A stretch of 23,463 nucleotides of DNA from the IMG/VR virus record IMGVR_UViG_3300022868_000099, positions 1-23,463 of that record; one strand, written 5' to 3'. This DNA is from a virus. This document shows, piece after piece, positions 14,714 to 22,429 of the stretch. A program made the translations under genes and the position numbers. Numbering within the stretch: the stretch's first letter is position 1; each line of letters starts with the position of its first letter. A model generated the notes under the pieces. That model had not been told where the DNA came from. It saw nothing but the letters and a program-made list of their open reading frames with translations, and did not search any database.

Positions 14714-17700
14714 TTAACTTCTATATTTATTAGGTAATTTTATTGAAATAATTTCAGATTTCTTTTTATTTGCATCATCCCAAGGAGCAATATCATAATA
14801 TAAATCTTTCTTTTTTAAATGATTATAATTTTCATAAAATTGTGTTACATTTAAAGCATTAGTAATATTTATTGCTATTGGTGATTGAAGATGTTGACTT
14901 GATCCTGAAGTCGTAATTGTTGTCGCAGAATTCCAACCTTTAAATTCTCCATTACCCCATTTACCATCATGCCATTTACCATAAAACACCCCGTTATAAA
15001 AATTGCCATTATAAAAATCATCTTTATATGAATCAATTATTGGTGAAGGAACATTTACAGTTTTCATTTGAATTCCACAAACTCTATTAAAATTAATCAT
15101 ACTTGTTTGAATATTTGAATTCCAAGTTTGAAATTCAACTTTTTCATCAGTAGTAAATACAACATCAGCAACATTCCCAGTTGAACCATCATCATAATAA
15201 TCTTCATTATAATAATTAGAAAATACTGATTCTGTTGAATTTAATAAATAATATTCAATTTTATTATTTTTAATCAAATTCTTTTTAAATTTCCAATATG
15301 ATTCAAATATTATTGTTTCCTGTGAATTATAATTATATATTGAAGATGCAGATGTAATCATTTGATCATCATTATAATTTATATTTTGATCCACCATTGG
15401 AACACCATACCAACTTAATCCAGTATTTGGTATAATATAATTACCATCAATTTCAGACAAATTATATTTTCTATACATTTCAACAGATTTCACAACAGAA
15501 TATGCATTATTAGCAATAGAAATCCAATGCGCATTTGCAGGTATATTATCAAATAAAAATTCAACATTATTATTAATATTAGTTGATGTTTTAGATATAG
15601 ATTTCATATATGATGTCACTCCACTTGGTTGTTCAGAATGAAATGCAATACTTATATCTCCAGTAAAATTCACAAGTATTTGATAAGTATTTGCAGTATT
15701 TGTTAATCCAGTCCAAATTATACCACCATCATCACTACTTATAGGGGTATATCCATTATATGAATTATATCCACCAATATTATGAACAGGAATCCAAGTT
15801 TCATTAGTAATTCCAGTATAATCCCAATGTAAAATATTACTTGTTATGTTAGATGTTGTTTCATATTTACTTGTTAATCCAGATGTTATATGACCACGAG
15901 AATTTTTAAATCCAATATGATATTTCATCCATTCATAAAAATTATTACCAAAGGGTGTTTGTAAAGTTGAATTAAAAAATTCTTGTTCTTTACTTAAGAA
16001 ATTATTTGAATCTTCAATTAAATATTCAAGTCCTGTTGTTGATGCACCAGAAATTGCAATATTATATTCTTCAACAGAATCATCAGCAAAAGATTCAGGT
16101 GTATCAAAACTTAATCCTGTTGCACCAGTTATTAAACCTTCCCAATTCACATAATGGGTTGATGTGCCAGTATTAATATCACACCACCATGGTGGAATTG
16201 GTGAACCATAAATCCAATTTGTTCCAGAAGTTTGAGGAACTCCCGCATCATCATAATTCATTTCATAAGTCGTTACTCCTGAAACATTATCAGTACCACC
16301 ACTATTAATAGTAGTTACGGCACTTAAAACAGGTAATGGATGTGTATAATAACCAGAATTTGCGATAGACCAGGCATTTTTAAAATTTTTATCATATGCA
16401 TATTTTTCATTTTGAGATGCATTAATATAAATATCATTAATAATATCTGATTTAAAAATAAGATAAACATAATCTCCTGAATCATAAGTATAACCATCAT
16501 ATATATAATCATTACTACCATATAAATCATTAAATGATTGATAAATATCAGTTGATCCAGTATCCGGATTAACTATTGTATAATTTGGATCAATTATATC
16601 TAAACTTTTACTTGATTCTTTTAACCAACTCAACATTAATAATTTATCTATTCCACAATTAACTTTAAAAACTATTTTAGCTGGATTTATTGAATAAGTT
16701 CCTCCTTGTGGAGATGTTGTTGGTAAAATTTGTTCATCTTCCCAAGCTAATGAATTTAAGAAAGTAGTCATATAATTATTTGAAATATCTTCAGAAACTT
16801 TATTCTGAGTATATATTATCAATGGATAAATTTCTTCTATAACAATATTTGTTGTGGCTGTTGTATTAGTAATTAATTCTGTATGATCAGAAAACATTGA
16901 AACGTGGATAGTTGGATAATCATTAGTTAATGTTCTACCAAAATTCCCATTATGAAAATTCCCATTAATCCAAATATTTTCAGAATCTTCTATTGTAGAA
17001 CTAAAATTACCTCCTTTAAATTCACCATTATAAAATGTTATTCCACTTCTCATTGTTGTGGAATTAAAAACACCATTATAAATATTAGCATTTCCTATAA
17101 ATTCATCAGAATTAAACAACCCATTATTAATTGTTGTTGTTGCAGATGGTATATTTTCTAAATCATATATTGAAATAAATCCACTTATTCCTTGATAATA
17201 ATCTTCCATTGTTTCCTCGACTAAAATATAATTATCTCCAACAGAATTAAATACAGTTGTTGTTCCAGGAATTTTATATTTTGTATATGGTGAAATTGTA
17301 AATCCTGTATTTAAATTTAATACTTCGAATCCACATAAATATATTGTTTTTCCTGAATCAGCAGATGTAAAATAATGACCATTTTCAAATTCAATATAAA
17401 TAATTTCTTCAATTGTACTTGCACTTGTTAAATATTTACTTCTAACTGTTCCTTTTAAGCCAGATTTCACATCTAATGAAAATATATTACTAGTAAAATT
17501 TCCATTATTTACTGTTGTGGGATTTACAAAATAACTATTAGAAATTGTTGCATAATTTATTGTATTTTTAAATAAAAATACAGATTCATCAATTATTGAA
17601 TTTAAATTTTCAAAATTATTATATGATAAATCACTATTTAATAATGAACCATTTGATATTGATGAATTAAAAACTGTACTTCCCGAAACTTGACCACCTG

Positions 17701-18901
17701 TAATTACAGAATTTTTAATAATTGATGTATTAATTTCTCCTCCATTTATTATAGAATTATTAATTATTAAATTATATAGTGAACCATCATTTATATTAAC
17801 ATTTCTAAAAATTAATTCATTAGTATTTCCAGAAGTTTTCCCAGATAAAACACCACCATTCACAATACCATTTTCCCAAATTGATGAAAATTCTTGACCA
17901 CCTGTAGTCCAATATGACCCAATATAATTTCCACCTTGAAAATTTCCATCATTCCATAAAGATCCTTTATAAGTACCATCAACAAAATATCCATTACCCC
18001 AAGTATGAGATGAAGTTCCATCAAAACCAAATTGACCATTTAAAAATAACCCATTACCCCAAGATAAAATTGTAAATATATTTCCATCCCATGTTCCGTT
18101 ATTCCATATAATATTATCTGCTAATGATATCGTATTTTTAAAATAACCATCATTAATTATATAATTATCAATTGTACATTGTTCAAAATATCCCCCATTG
18201 ATTATTTTTTGAGTTGTAGATGATAAATTACAATTATAAAAAACCCCAGCATATATTACACTATTTGTGATTGATGATGTTAAATTATAATAGAATGAAT
18301 ATCCAAATGAATTATTATTTAAATTAATATATTTAGTATAATTATATGTTGTATCAACATATTCTAATTTTTGAGTAATATAATTAGATTCATATTTATT
18401 TGTTAAATCAACATTATTAATATCACCATTTAATACAACCCCTTGAATCCAAGTTACATCATCAGTTACACCATCATTATTTAAATTTACATTTTTAAAT
18501 AATGTAGAATCTATTTGACCTTTTTCTATTGTCATATCTTTTACAACAACTTTACTAACATAATGATTATAAATTTCATCAGTTTGTATTGTTAATATAC
18601 TTCTATCAATAACAAATGAATTATTATTTTTATTTACATAAATAACTTTATAACCTGTTACATAATCAGAATAGATAAAATCTTCAGATTTTATCATATA
18701 AATATAATTATCTAAATCTATACTTGAATCTGGATAATTTGCAGTATCTCCACTAAATGTAATAAATACTGTATCCCCTTCTTCTATATGAGAATCTAAT
18801 TCTGTATAAAGTTGAATATATCCATTGTATTTATCTATTTTTGGTATTAATTTAACTGCATTTATTGTTCCTAAATCATCATATCTTAATGGTATTGACA
18901 T
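14714..18901 (-). CDS. Giant solenoid-repeat tail fibre/virion protein
   Basis: 1395 residues on the strand opposite to its neighbours, transcribed alone. The N-terminal ~130 residues are a non-repetitive region that could attach to the virion. Residues about 200-430 and 600-660 consist of solenoid-type repeats in which NG(x)F, GGxF/I and WxNGxW recur about every 10 residues (WNNGTWDGNIF, WGNGYFVDGTYKGSLWNDGN, INNSIINGGEINTSIIKNSV). About 730-1250 is a large non-repetitive part with MSWL..., STHYVNWEGL and similar beta-rich sequence. Near the end (about 1300-1325) is another burst, FYNGNFYNGVFYGKWHDGKW. Such repeats form right-handed beta-solenoids, typical of fibres and other surface proteins. 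Receptor binding is the likely job. The chance of a different large virion role remains. Confidence 0.65.
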   Translation of the reverse strand: MSIPLRYDDLGTINAVKLIPKIDKYNGYIQLYTELDSHIEEGDTVFITFSGDTANYPDSSIDLDNYIYMIKSEDFIYSDYVTGYKVIYVNKNNNSFVIDRSILTIQTDEIYNHYVSKVVVKDMTIEKGQIDSTLFKNVNLNNDGVTDDVTWIQGVVLNGDINNVDLTNKYESNYITQKLEYVDTTYNYTKYINLNNNSFGYSFYYNLTSSITNSVIYAGVFYNCNLSSTTQKIINGGYFEQCTIDNYIINDGYFKNTISLADNIIWNNGTWDGNIFTILSWGNGLFLNGQFGFDGTSSHTWGNGYFVDGTYKGSLWNDGNFQGGNYIGSYWTTGGQEFSSIWENGIVNGGVLSGKTSGNTNELIFRNVNINDGSLYNLIINNSIINGGEINTSIIKNSVITGGQVSGSTVFNSSISNGSLLNSDLSYNNFENLNSIIDESVFLFKNTINYATISNSYFVNPTTVNNGNFTSNIFSLDVKSGLKGTVRSKYLTSASTIEEIIYIEFENGHYFTSADSGKTIYLCGFEVLNLNTGFTISPYTKYKIPGTTTVFNSVGDNYILVEETMEDYYQGISGFISIYDLENIPSATTTINNGLFNSDEFIGNANIYNGVFNSTTMRSGITFYNGEFKGGNFSSTIEDSENIWINGNFHNGNFGRTLTNDYPTIHVSMFSDHTELITNTTATTNIVIEEIYPLIIYTQNKVSEDISNNYMTTFLNSLAWEDEQILPTTSPQGGTYSINPAKIVFKVNCGIDKLLMLSWLKESSKSLDIIDPNYTIVNPDTGSTDIYQSFNDLYGSNDYIYDGYTYDSGDYVYLIFKSDIINDIYINASQNEKYAYDKNFKNAWSIANSGYYTHPLPVLSAVTTINSGGTDNVSGVTTYEMNYDDAGVPQTSGTNWIYGSPIPPWWCDINTGTSTHYVNWEGLITGATGLSFDTPESFADDSVEEYNIAISGASTTGLEYLIEDSNNFLSKEQEFFNSTLQTPFGNNFYEWMKYHIGFKNSRGHITSGLTSKYETTSNITSNILHWDYTGITNETWIPVHNIGGYNSYNGYTPISSDDGGIIWTGLTNTANTYQILVNFTGDISIAFHSEQPSGVTSYMKSISKTSTNINNNVEFLFDNIPANAHWISIANNAYSVVKSVEMYRKYNLSEIDGNYIIPNTGLSWYGVPMVDQNINYNDDQMITSASSIYNYNSQETIIFESYWKFKKNLIKNNKIEYYLLNSTESVFSNYYNEDYYDDGSTGNVADVVFTTDEKVEFQTWNSNIQTSMINFNRVCGIQMKTVNVPSPIIDSYKDDFYNGNFYNGVFYGKWHDGKWGNGEFKGWNSATTITTSGSSQHLQSPIAINITNALNVTQFYENYNHLKKKDLYYDIAPWDDANKKKSEIISIKLPNKYRS

Positions 18902-18922
18902 ATCAATTTGTATAATTTTAAA

Positions 18923-18934
18923 TTATATATTAAA
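18923..18934 (-). promoter_or_regulatory. Promoter-like motif for the fibre gene
   Basis: TTTAATATATAA on the minus strand, 21 nt before the fibre ATG at 18901. It gives this isolated minus-strand gene its own start. Confidence 0.5.
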
Positions 18935-18967
18935 ATTGAACTCTTCAAAAAAAATATATAATAAAAT

Positions 18968-19318
18968 ATGAATTTAAATATTATTAAAGAAAAAATTGAA
19001 TACATATTTGTTGAATATTATAAAGAATTAAAAGAATTTATGAATAATATTAACAAATTATTAAAACAATTAAAAATAGATGAAAGGTATATTTTATATG
19101 ATAATTTTTGTCTTGATATTGAACTTCATGTATTATCTGTATTTAAAAATAAAAATATAAATTATTCAAATATAACTTCTTCTATTTTAGTTAATGCTTT
19201 AAATAATATGATTAAATACAAAATTATGAAAGATCCTAATTATGAAAAAAAAATTATGAAAAATTTTAAAAATTATGAATCTATTTTGACTGAAATAAAA
19301 AATTTAAAAATAATTTAA
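18968..19318 (+). CDS. Small helical protein of unknown function
   Basis: A 116-residue, Lys/Asn/Ile-rich protein, all-helical in appearance: IIKEKIEYIFVEYYKELKEF, INKLLKQLKIDER, then VNALNNMIKYKIMKD. No cysteine pair, membrane helix or known motif. It is divergent from the fibre gene, with AAATATATAATAAAATATG at its start. It precedes the 420-nt leader region of the gp32-like gene, so might be an early gene, but no function can be given. Confidence 0.55.
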   Translation: MNLNIIKEKIEYIFVEYYKELKEFMNNINKLLKQLKIDERYILYDNFCLDIELHVLSVFKNKNINYSNITSSILVNALNNMIKYKIMKDPNYEKKIMKNFKNYESILTEIKNLKII

Positions 19319-19485
19319 TTTTTTTTAAAATCTTAAAAATCAAGTTATTATCTAATTTGTAATATATTGATTATCAATCATTTATCAAACTTTCTAAAAT
19401 TCATTTTTTATAATAAATATATATGTTATATAATTTATAACTTAAATTGAAAAGATTAAAATTATTTTAAAACTTTTATTTGATG

Positions 19486-19531
19486 TTATAATATATAAAC
19501 AAATTTAATATTTAAAGCGCTTTAATATTAA
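19486..19531 (+). promoter_or_regulatory. Promoter-like motif with adjacent palindrome upstream of gp32
   Basis: TTATAATATATAA (19486-19498) is followed by the perfect 14-bp palindrome TTAAAGCGCTTTAA (19512-19525). With one bulged base the arms extend to about 19505-19531. The central GCGC stands out in a stretch otherwise almost free of G and C. It could be an operator for a dimeric regulator or a leader hairpin of the gp32 transcript. The rest of 19319-19597 shows no gene, apart from AATCAAGTTATTAT at 19338-19351 which recurs after the gp32 gene. Confidence 0.4.
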
Positions 19532-19597
19532 TTTTTAATAAGTTAAATATAAAAGAAAAAATTAAAAACTTTTTTTAAATATTTAATATATTTATAT

Positions 19598-19711
19598 ATG
19601 GTTAGATTTCCATATTTAAAAAATCATTATGAAGGATTTAAAAGATTTAACAGAATTAAAGGATTTAAAAGAATAATAAATTTAAAAGATTTTAAAGATT
19701 TAATGGATTAA
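19598..19711 (+). CDS. Possible 37-residue leader ORF before gp32
   Basis: ATG-initiated frame for MVRFPYLKNHYEGFKRFNRI plus 17 residues, with an internal repeat (EGFKRFNRI / KGFKRIINL) and net positive charge. It ends 27 nt before the gp32 start. A TTTAATATATTTATATATGG stretch surrounds its start. A second frame in the same DNA reads MKDLKDLTELKDLKE from 19629. Because the DNA is itself repetitive, the ORF may be a by-product of a regulatory repeat rather than a gene. Confidence 0.35.
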   Translation: MVRFPYLKNHYEGFKRFNRIKGFKRIINLKDFKDLMD

Positions 19712-19738
19712 AACAATTATCCTCATATAAAAAATATT
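19614..19738 (+). promoter_or_regulatory. TTAAA-rich gp32 leader, candidate translational operator
   Basis: The ~125 nt before the gp32 start contain about seven TTAAA tracts, mostly as GATTTAAAAGA and TTTAAAGA variants, with little predicted structure. T4 gp32 represses its own mRNA by cooperative binding to an unstructured leader with UUAAA-type repeats. The likeness in sequence and in position is clear; the mechanism here is inferred. Confidence 0.4.
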
Positions 19739-20695
19739 ATGAAAAATATGAGTGAAAATTTAAATGAAAATTTAGCAGATGATTTTTTGTTTTCCGGAGT
19801 GAAAGCAGATGATGAAACAATGTCAGTTTTTGACAACAAACCAACCATCAATGATGGAATTTACAGACCAAAATTAACTGATGCAAAAGATAAAAAAATA
19901 GGATATCGTGCAACTTTAAGATTTCTTCCTAACATTTTAGAAAATGGGAAAATTGGACCAAGTGCCATAGAAAAACATGTACATTATGTGGATATTAAAA
20001 ATGTTTCTGGTATATCTGGATATTATGATTGTAAGAAAAATTATGATAAAGATTGTCCATTATGTACTGAATATTGGAAATTATTTAATTCTAAAAATGC
20101 AGCAGACAACGCAAAAGCACAATTATTAAATAGAACAACTAAATATTATTCTTATGTATTAATTGTTGAAGATGAACAATATCCAGATTTAGTAGGAAAA
20201 GTTTTAGTATATCCTTATGGTTATACTATTAAAAATAAAATTAATTCTGAAAGACAAGGAGAAGTGTCGGGGAAAAGTGTAAATGTTTTTGATATAATTT
20301 ATGGGAAAGATTTTAAATTAATTATCAAAGAAAAAGCAGGATATCAAAATTATGATACGTCTGCATTTACGGATACAGAACCACTTAGACTTTATGACGA
20401 AAAAAAAGAAATATGGAGATCTGTACCAATTGATGAAAATGGTAAAATTTCAAATTCAAAAGTACAAATAAAAATTAAAGAATTTTTAACTGTAAAAGAG
20501 GTGAATTTAGATGATTATAAACCTAAAATATGGGATGATGAAATGCTAACAAAAATTAATTCAATATTCGCTAATTTGAATGGAGAAGAAGTTTATGTTG
20601 CAAATCAACAAGCTACATCAACCGAGAAAAAAGAAGTTGAATCATTTCAAAATGATGATGTTACTGCTGCAGATGATTTCTTTTCAATTGATTAA
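19739..20695 (+). CDS. Single-stranded DNA-binding protein, gp32-like
   Basis: 318 residues with the gp32 plan. A short N-terminal part is followed by the core OB region (IGYRATLRFLPNILENGKIG, about 54-73). The zinc-binding subdomain has H82, C98, C106 and C109 (HYVDIKN ... CKKNYDKDCPLC), close to the H-C-C-C ligands of T4 gp32. Then come TTKYYSYVLIVEDEQYPDLV, GKVLVYPYGYTIKNKIN, and an acidic C-terminal tail (NDDVTAADDFFSID) of the type that contacts replication and recombination proteins. It would coat single-stranded DNA during replication and work with UvsX, present in the same window. The start at 19739 is followed by another ATG three codons in (MSENLNE), equally possible. It is a single-gene unit between the repeat-rich leader and the terminator at 20723-20757. 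Confidence 0.9.
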   Translation: MKNMSENLNENLADDFLFSGVKADDETMSVFDNKPTINDGIYRPKLTDAKDKKIGYRATLRFLPNILENGKIGPSAIEKHVHYVDIKNVSGISGYYDCKKNYDKDCPLCTEYWKLFNSKNAADNAKAQLLNRTTKYYSYVLIVEDEQYPDLVGKVLVYPYGYTIKNKINSERQGEVSGKSVNVFDIIYGKDFKLIIKEKAGYQNYDTSAFTDTEPLRLYDEKKEIWRSVPIDENGKISNSKVQIKIKEFLTVKEVNLDDYKPKIWDDEMLTKINSIFANLNGEEVYVANQQATSTEKKEVESFQNDDVTAADDFFSID

Positions 20696-20722
20696 TTAAT
20701 AATCAAGTTATTATAGAAAAAT

Positions 20723-20757
20723 AAAAAGAGCCATTAAAAAATTAATGGTTCTTTTTT
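20723..20757 (+). terminator. Bidirectional terminator between gp32 and the clpP operon
   Basis: AGAGCCATTAA (20727-20737) pairs with TTAATGGTTCT (20742-20752) with one G-T wobble, around an A4 loop. Runs of T follow, and A precedes on the other side. It lies 32 nt after the gp32 stop and can also end the minus-strand operon. Confidence 0.8.
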
Positions 20758-20883
20758 ATTATTTTTTGATAAAAAATCAATCCAACCTTCCCAACCAGTA
20801 TTTTTATGGATAATATAAAATCTTTCTTTTACTTCAGTTAATGTTAATTCTTTTTTTCTTTTAATTTTAATATTATTTTCTTT
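20734..20883 (-). other. Start-less reading frame after clpP (+1 frame)
   Basis: A frame of 49 codons without ATG, GTG or TTG runs from just inside the clpP 3' end to the stop at 20734-20736. It encodes ENNIKIKRKKELTLTEVKER, then FYIIHKNTGWEGWIDFLSKN and NKKEPLIF. The last ~35 residues look like ordinary protein. It is in +1 relative to clpP and overlaps its last 11 nt, at an A-rich stretch. It could be reached by +1 frameshifting at the clpP end (AAA AGA AAA TAA), by an AUU start, or be a decayed gene. Confidence 0.35.
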
Positions 20884-21562
20884 TTAAAATATCATCAATC
20901 AAACCATATTCTTTTGCTTCCTGAGCAATCATCCAATAATCTCTGTCTGAATCTTTTTCAATCTTTTTATATGTTTGTCCAGAATGAGAGGATAAAATTT
21001 CATATAATTCTTTTTTAAGAATATTGATTTGTTTAACTACAATTTCCATATCAGATGCTTGACCTTGGGTTCCACCCATTGGTTGATGTATAAGTATTCT
21101 TGAATGTGGTAATGCAAATCTTTTACCATCTTGACCTGCAGTTAATAATATAGCTCCCATTGATGCTGCCATTCCTGTACAAATTGTGCTTACATCAGGT
21201 TCAATTAATTGCATAGTATCATAAATTCCTAATCCTGCATGAACACTACCACCAGGACTATTAATATAAATTGTTATATCTTTTTCTGGATCAGTTGATG
21301 TAAGAAATAATAATTGTGCTTGAATTACATTAGCAACATAATCATTAATATCAGTTCCTAAAAAAATAATTCTGTCCATTTGAAGTCTGGAAAATACATC
21401 CATTTGTGCAACATTCATTTGTCTTTCTTCAATAATTGTTGGAGAAATATAATTATTGTTTTTAATTTGTTTACTTACAATACTATTGTAATTATGTAAA
21501 TTCATACTTGATATTCCTTGACTTTTTGCAAATTTTGTAAAATCTTTATTCATATTATTCAT
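20873..21562 (-). CDS. clpP: ATP-dependent Clp protease proteolytic subunit
   Basis: 229 residues with a complete serine-protease triad: S134 in GMAASMGAIL, H159 in SRILIHQPMGG, and D208 in DSDRDYW. The Gly-rich oxyanion segment INSPGGSVHAGLGIYDTM is intact. The N-terminal ~38 residues are a variable extension, followed by PTIIEERQMNVAQMDVFSRL, then QMDRIIFLGT. This wording is characteristic of Bacteroidota ClpP. It would form tetradecameric barrels that degrade substrates fed by a host Clp ATPase, or replace or modify host ClpP. No ClpX or ClpA is encoded in the window. It is the last complete gene of the minus-strand cluster. Phage-encoded ClpP is known from several large phages, where it can act in prohead processing or host takeover. 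Confidence 0.93.
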   Translation of the reverse strand: MNNMNKDFTKFAKSQGISSMNLHNYNSIVSKQIKNNNYISPTIIEERQMNVAQMDVFSRLQMDRIIFLGTDINDYVANVIQAQLLFLTSTDPEKDITIYINSPGGSVHAGLGIYDTMQLIEPDVSTICTGMAASMGAILLTAGQDGKRFALPHSRILIHQPMGGTQGQASDMEIVVKQINILKKELYEILSSHSGQTYKKIEKDSDRDYWMIAQEAKEYGLIDDILKRK

Positions 21563-21610
21563 ATTTTTAATTTAAATTAATTATTTATTATTGTTTTTCT
21601 ATTTAATTAT

Positions 21611-21843
21611 TTATTTAATTTGGTTATTTTTATTTAAATAATTGGTTATCTTGGGTGCTTGCCATAATATTGAAAATATCATTAATCCACATATAATAAA
21701 AGCATAAAATATTAACGGAGTTAGCCGGTGCTTATTCGTATGGTACCAAATGTTATGACAAATAACCCAATAGTTCCCAAAATAGCTATTATTAAAGGAG
21801 TTATTATCATATATTTATCAAAAAAATCTTCTCTTTTATTCAT
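21611..21843 (-). pseudogene. Small two-helix membrane protein gene, frame broken by a 32-nt insert
   Basis: From the ATG at 21843 the frame reads MNKREDFFDKYMIITPLIIA then ILGTIGLFVITF (32 residues, one membrane helix), then enters the 16S-like 32-nt segment and stops in it. After that segment another frame gives LIFYAFIICGLMIFSILWQA then PKITNYLNKNNQIK, a second helix with a basic tail, ending at 21611. Removing 21716-21747 rejoins both frames exactly into a 66-residue, two-helix protein. The start overlaps the stop of the upstream gene by 8 nt, as in an operon. So the intact gene was a small membrane protein and the insert disrupts it, unless the assembly is wrong. Confidence 0.65.
21716..21747 (-). 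other. 16S rRNA-like 32-nt insert
   Basis: On the minus strand this reads GGTACCATACGAATAAG then CACCGGCTAACTCCG. That matches, from memory of the gene, the conserved stretch of bacterial 16S rRNA ending at the first base of the 515F primer site (E. coli about 484-515). It is ~53% G+C while surrounding sequence is ~20%. On the plus strand it would be antisense to 16S rRNA. The homology stops abruptly on both sides: upstream is TTTGTCATAACATTT, downstream TTAATATTTTATGC, neither 16S. Confidence 0.7.
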
Positions 21844-22237
21844 TTTTAATTTTATATGTTTCTTTTAATAATTTGATGATATTCTTAAATTTCTTATTTA
21901 ATCTATTATTTGTTCTTAAATCTCTATTTAAATACGCATTAACATCTGCATCTTTTTCTAAATAATCAATAATCAATTGAGTATTTATATTATAATTTGA
22001 AATATTATAAAATGTATTCATTCCATCAGCTTTATATGCAATATATAATAATCCCAATTCATTCATTAAATCAAATGTCTTATCAAAACCAGTTTTATTT
22101 TCTTTAGAATATTTAATATTTCTAAAATCAAAATGAACAACATCATCAACATGTGATAAAAAAATCATAAATTTTCTATATGAATCTTTTTCTATTATTT
22201 GTTGTATTTTAATTATTTTTTCTTGAATTTTTGTCAT
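21836..22237 (-). CDS. Unknown protein in the clpP cluster
   Basis: A 133-residue protein with KIQQIIEKDSYRKFMIFLSH, VDDVVHFDFRNIKY and YIAYKADGMNTFYNISNYNI, then YLEKDADVNAYLNRDLRTNN and a basic tail. No known family identified. The ATG at 22237 lies 3 nt after the upstream gene's stop, and its 3' end overlaps the membrane gene start by 8 nt, so it belongs to one operon with its neighbours. It may be a small regulatory or host-interaction protein, but the sequence gives no direct clue. Confidence 0.6.
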   Translation of the reverse strand: MTKIQEKIIKIQQIIEKDSYRKFMIFLSHVDDVVHFDFRNIKYSKENKTGFDKTFDLMNELGLLYIAYKADGMNTFYNISNYNINTQLIIDYLEKDADVNAYLNRDLRTNNRLNKKFKNIIKLLKETYKIKNE

Positions 22238-22240
22238 AAT

Positions 22241-22429
22241 TTAAATATTTCTAAATTCTATTCTTACCTCTTGTTCTGAATTAAAATATTTTTTATTAGG
22301 ATGTTTATCATGATTTTTTTCACTTTCATGATTCCAGAATGAACAAGTTATACAGTCATTTTCAATAGTCCAGTAAGGTTCTCCTTCATTAAAAGGATAT
22401 TTTTTCTTTGTATTATTTTTTTCTTTCAT
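22241..22429 (-). CDS. Small phage protein, PFNEGEPYWTIE family
   Basis: I prefer the ATG at 22429 (MKEKNNTKKKYPF..., 62 residues) over the one at 22465, which adds 12 residues and overlaps a possible host-type -7 box TATATTTG. The core YPFNEGEPYWTIENDCITCS then FWNHESEKNHDKHPNKKYFN resembles a small protein widespread in Bacteroidota genomes and phages (PFxxGdxYyTIE...Sv.d..SE..hd..P.k.YF). No function is known to me. It sits 3 nt before the next gene, in the same operon. Confidence 0.6.
   Translation of the reverse strand: MKEKNNTKKKYPFNEGEPYWTIENDCITCSFWNHESEKNHDKHPNKKYFNSEQEVRIEFRNI

Noticed and set aside
16324-16530. Met/Ile-rich frame inside the fibre gene
   Set aside because: Out-of-frame shadow of the fibre coding sequence.
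14714-18901. Repeat array resembling CRISPR within the fibre gene
   Set aside because: The repeats are in-frame coding NG/GG solenoid units of variable sequence, not constant repeats with spacers.
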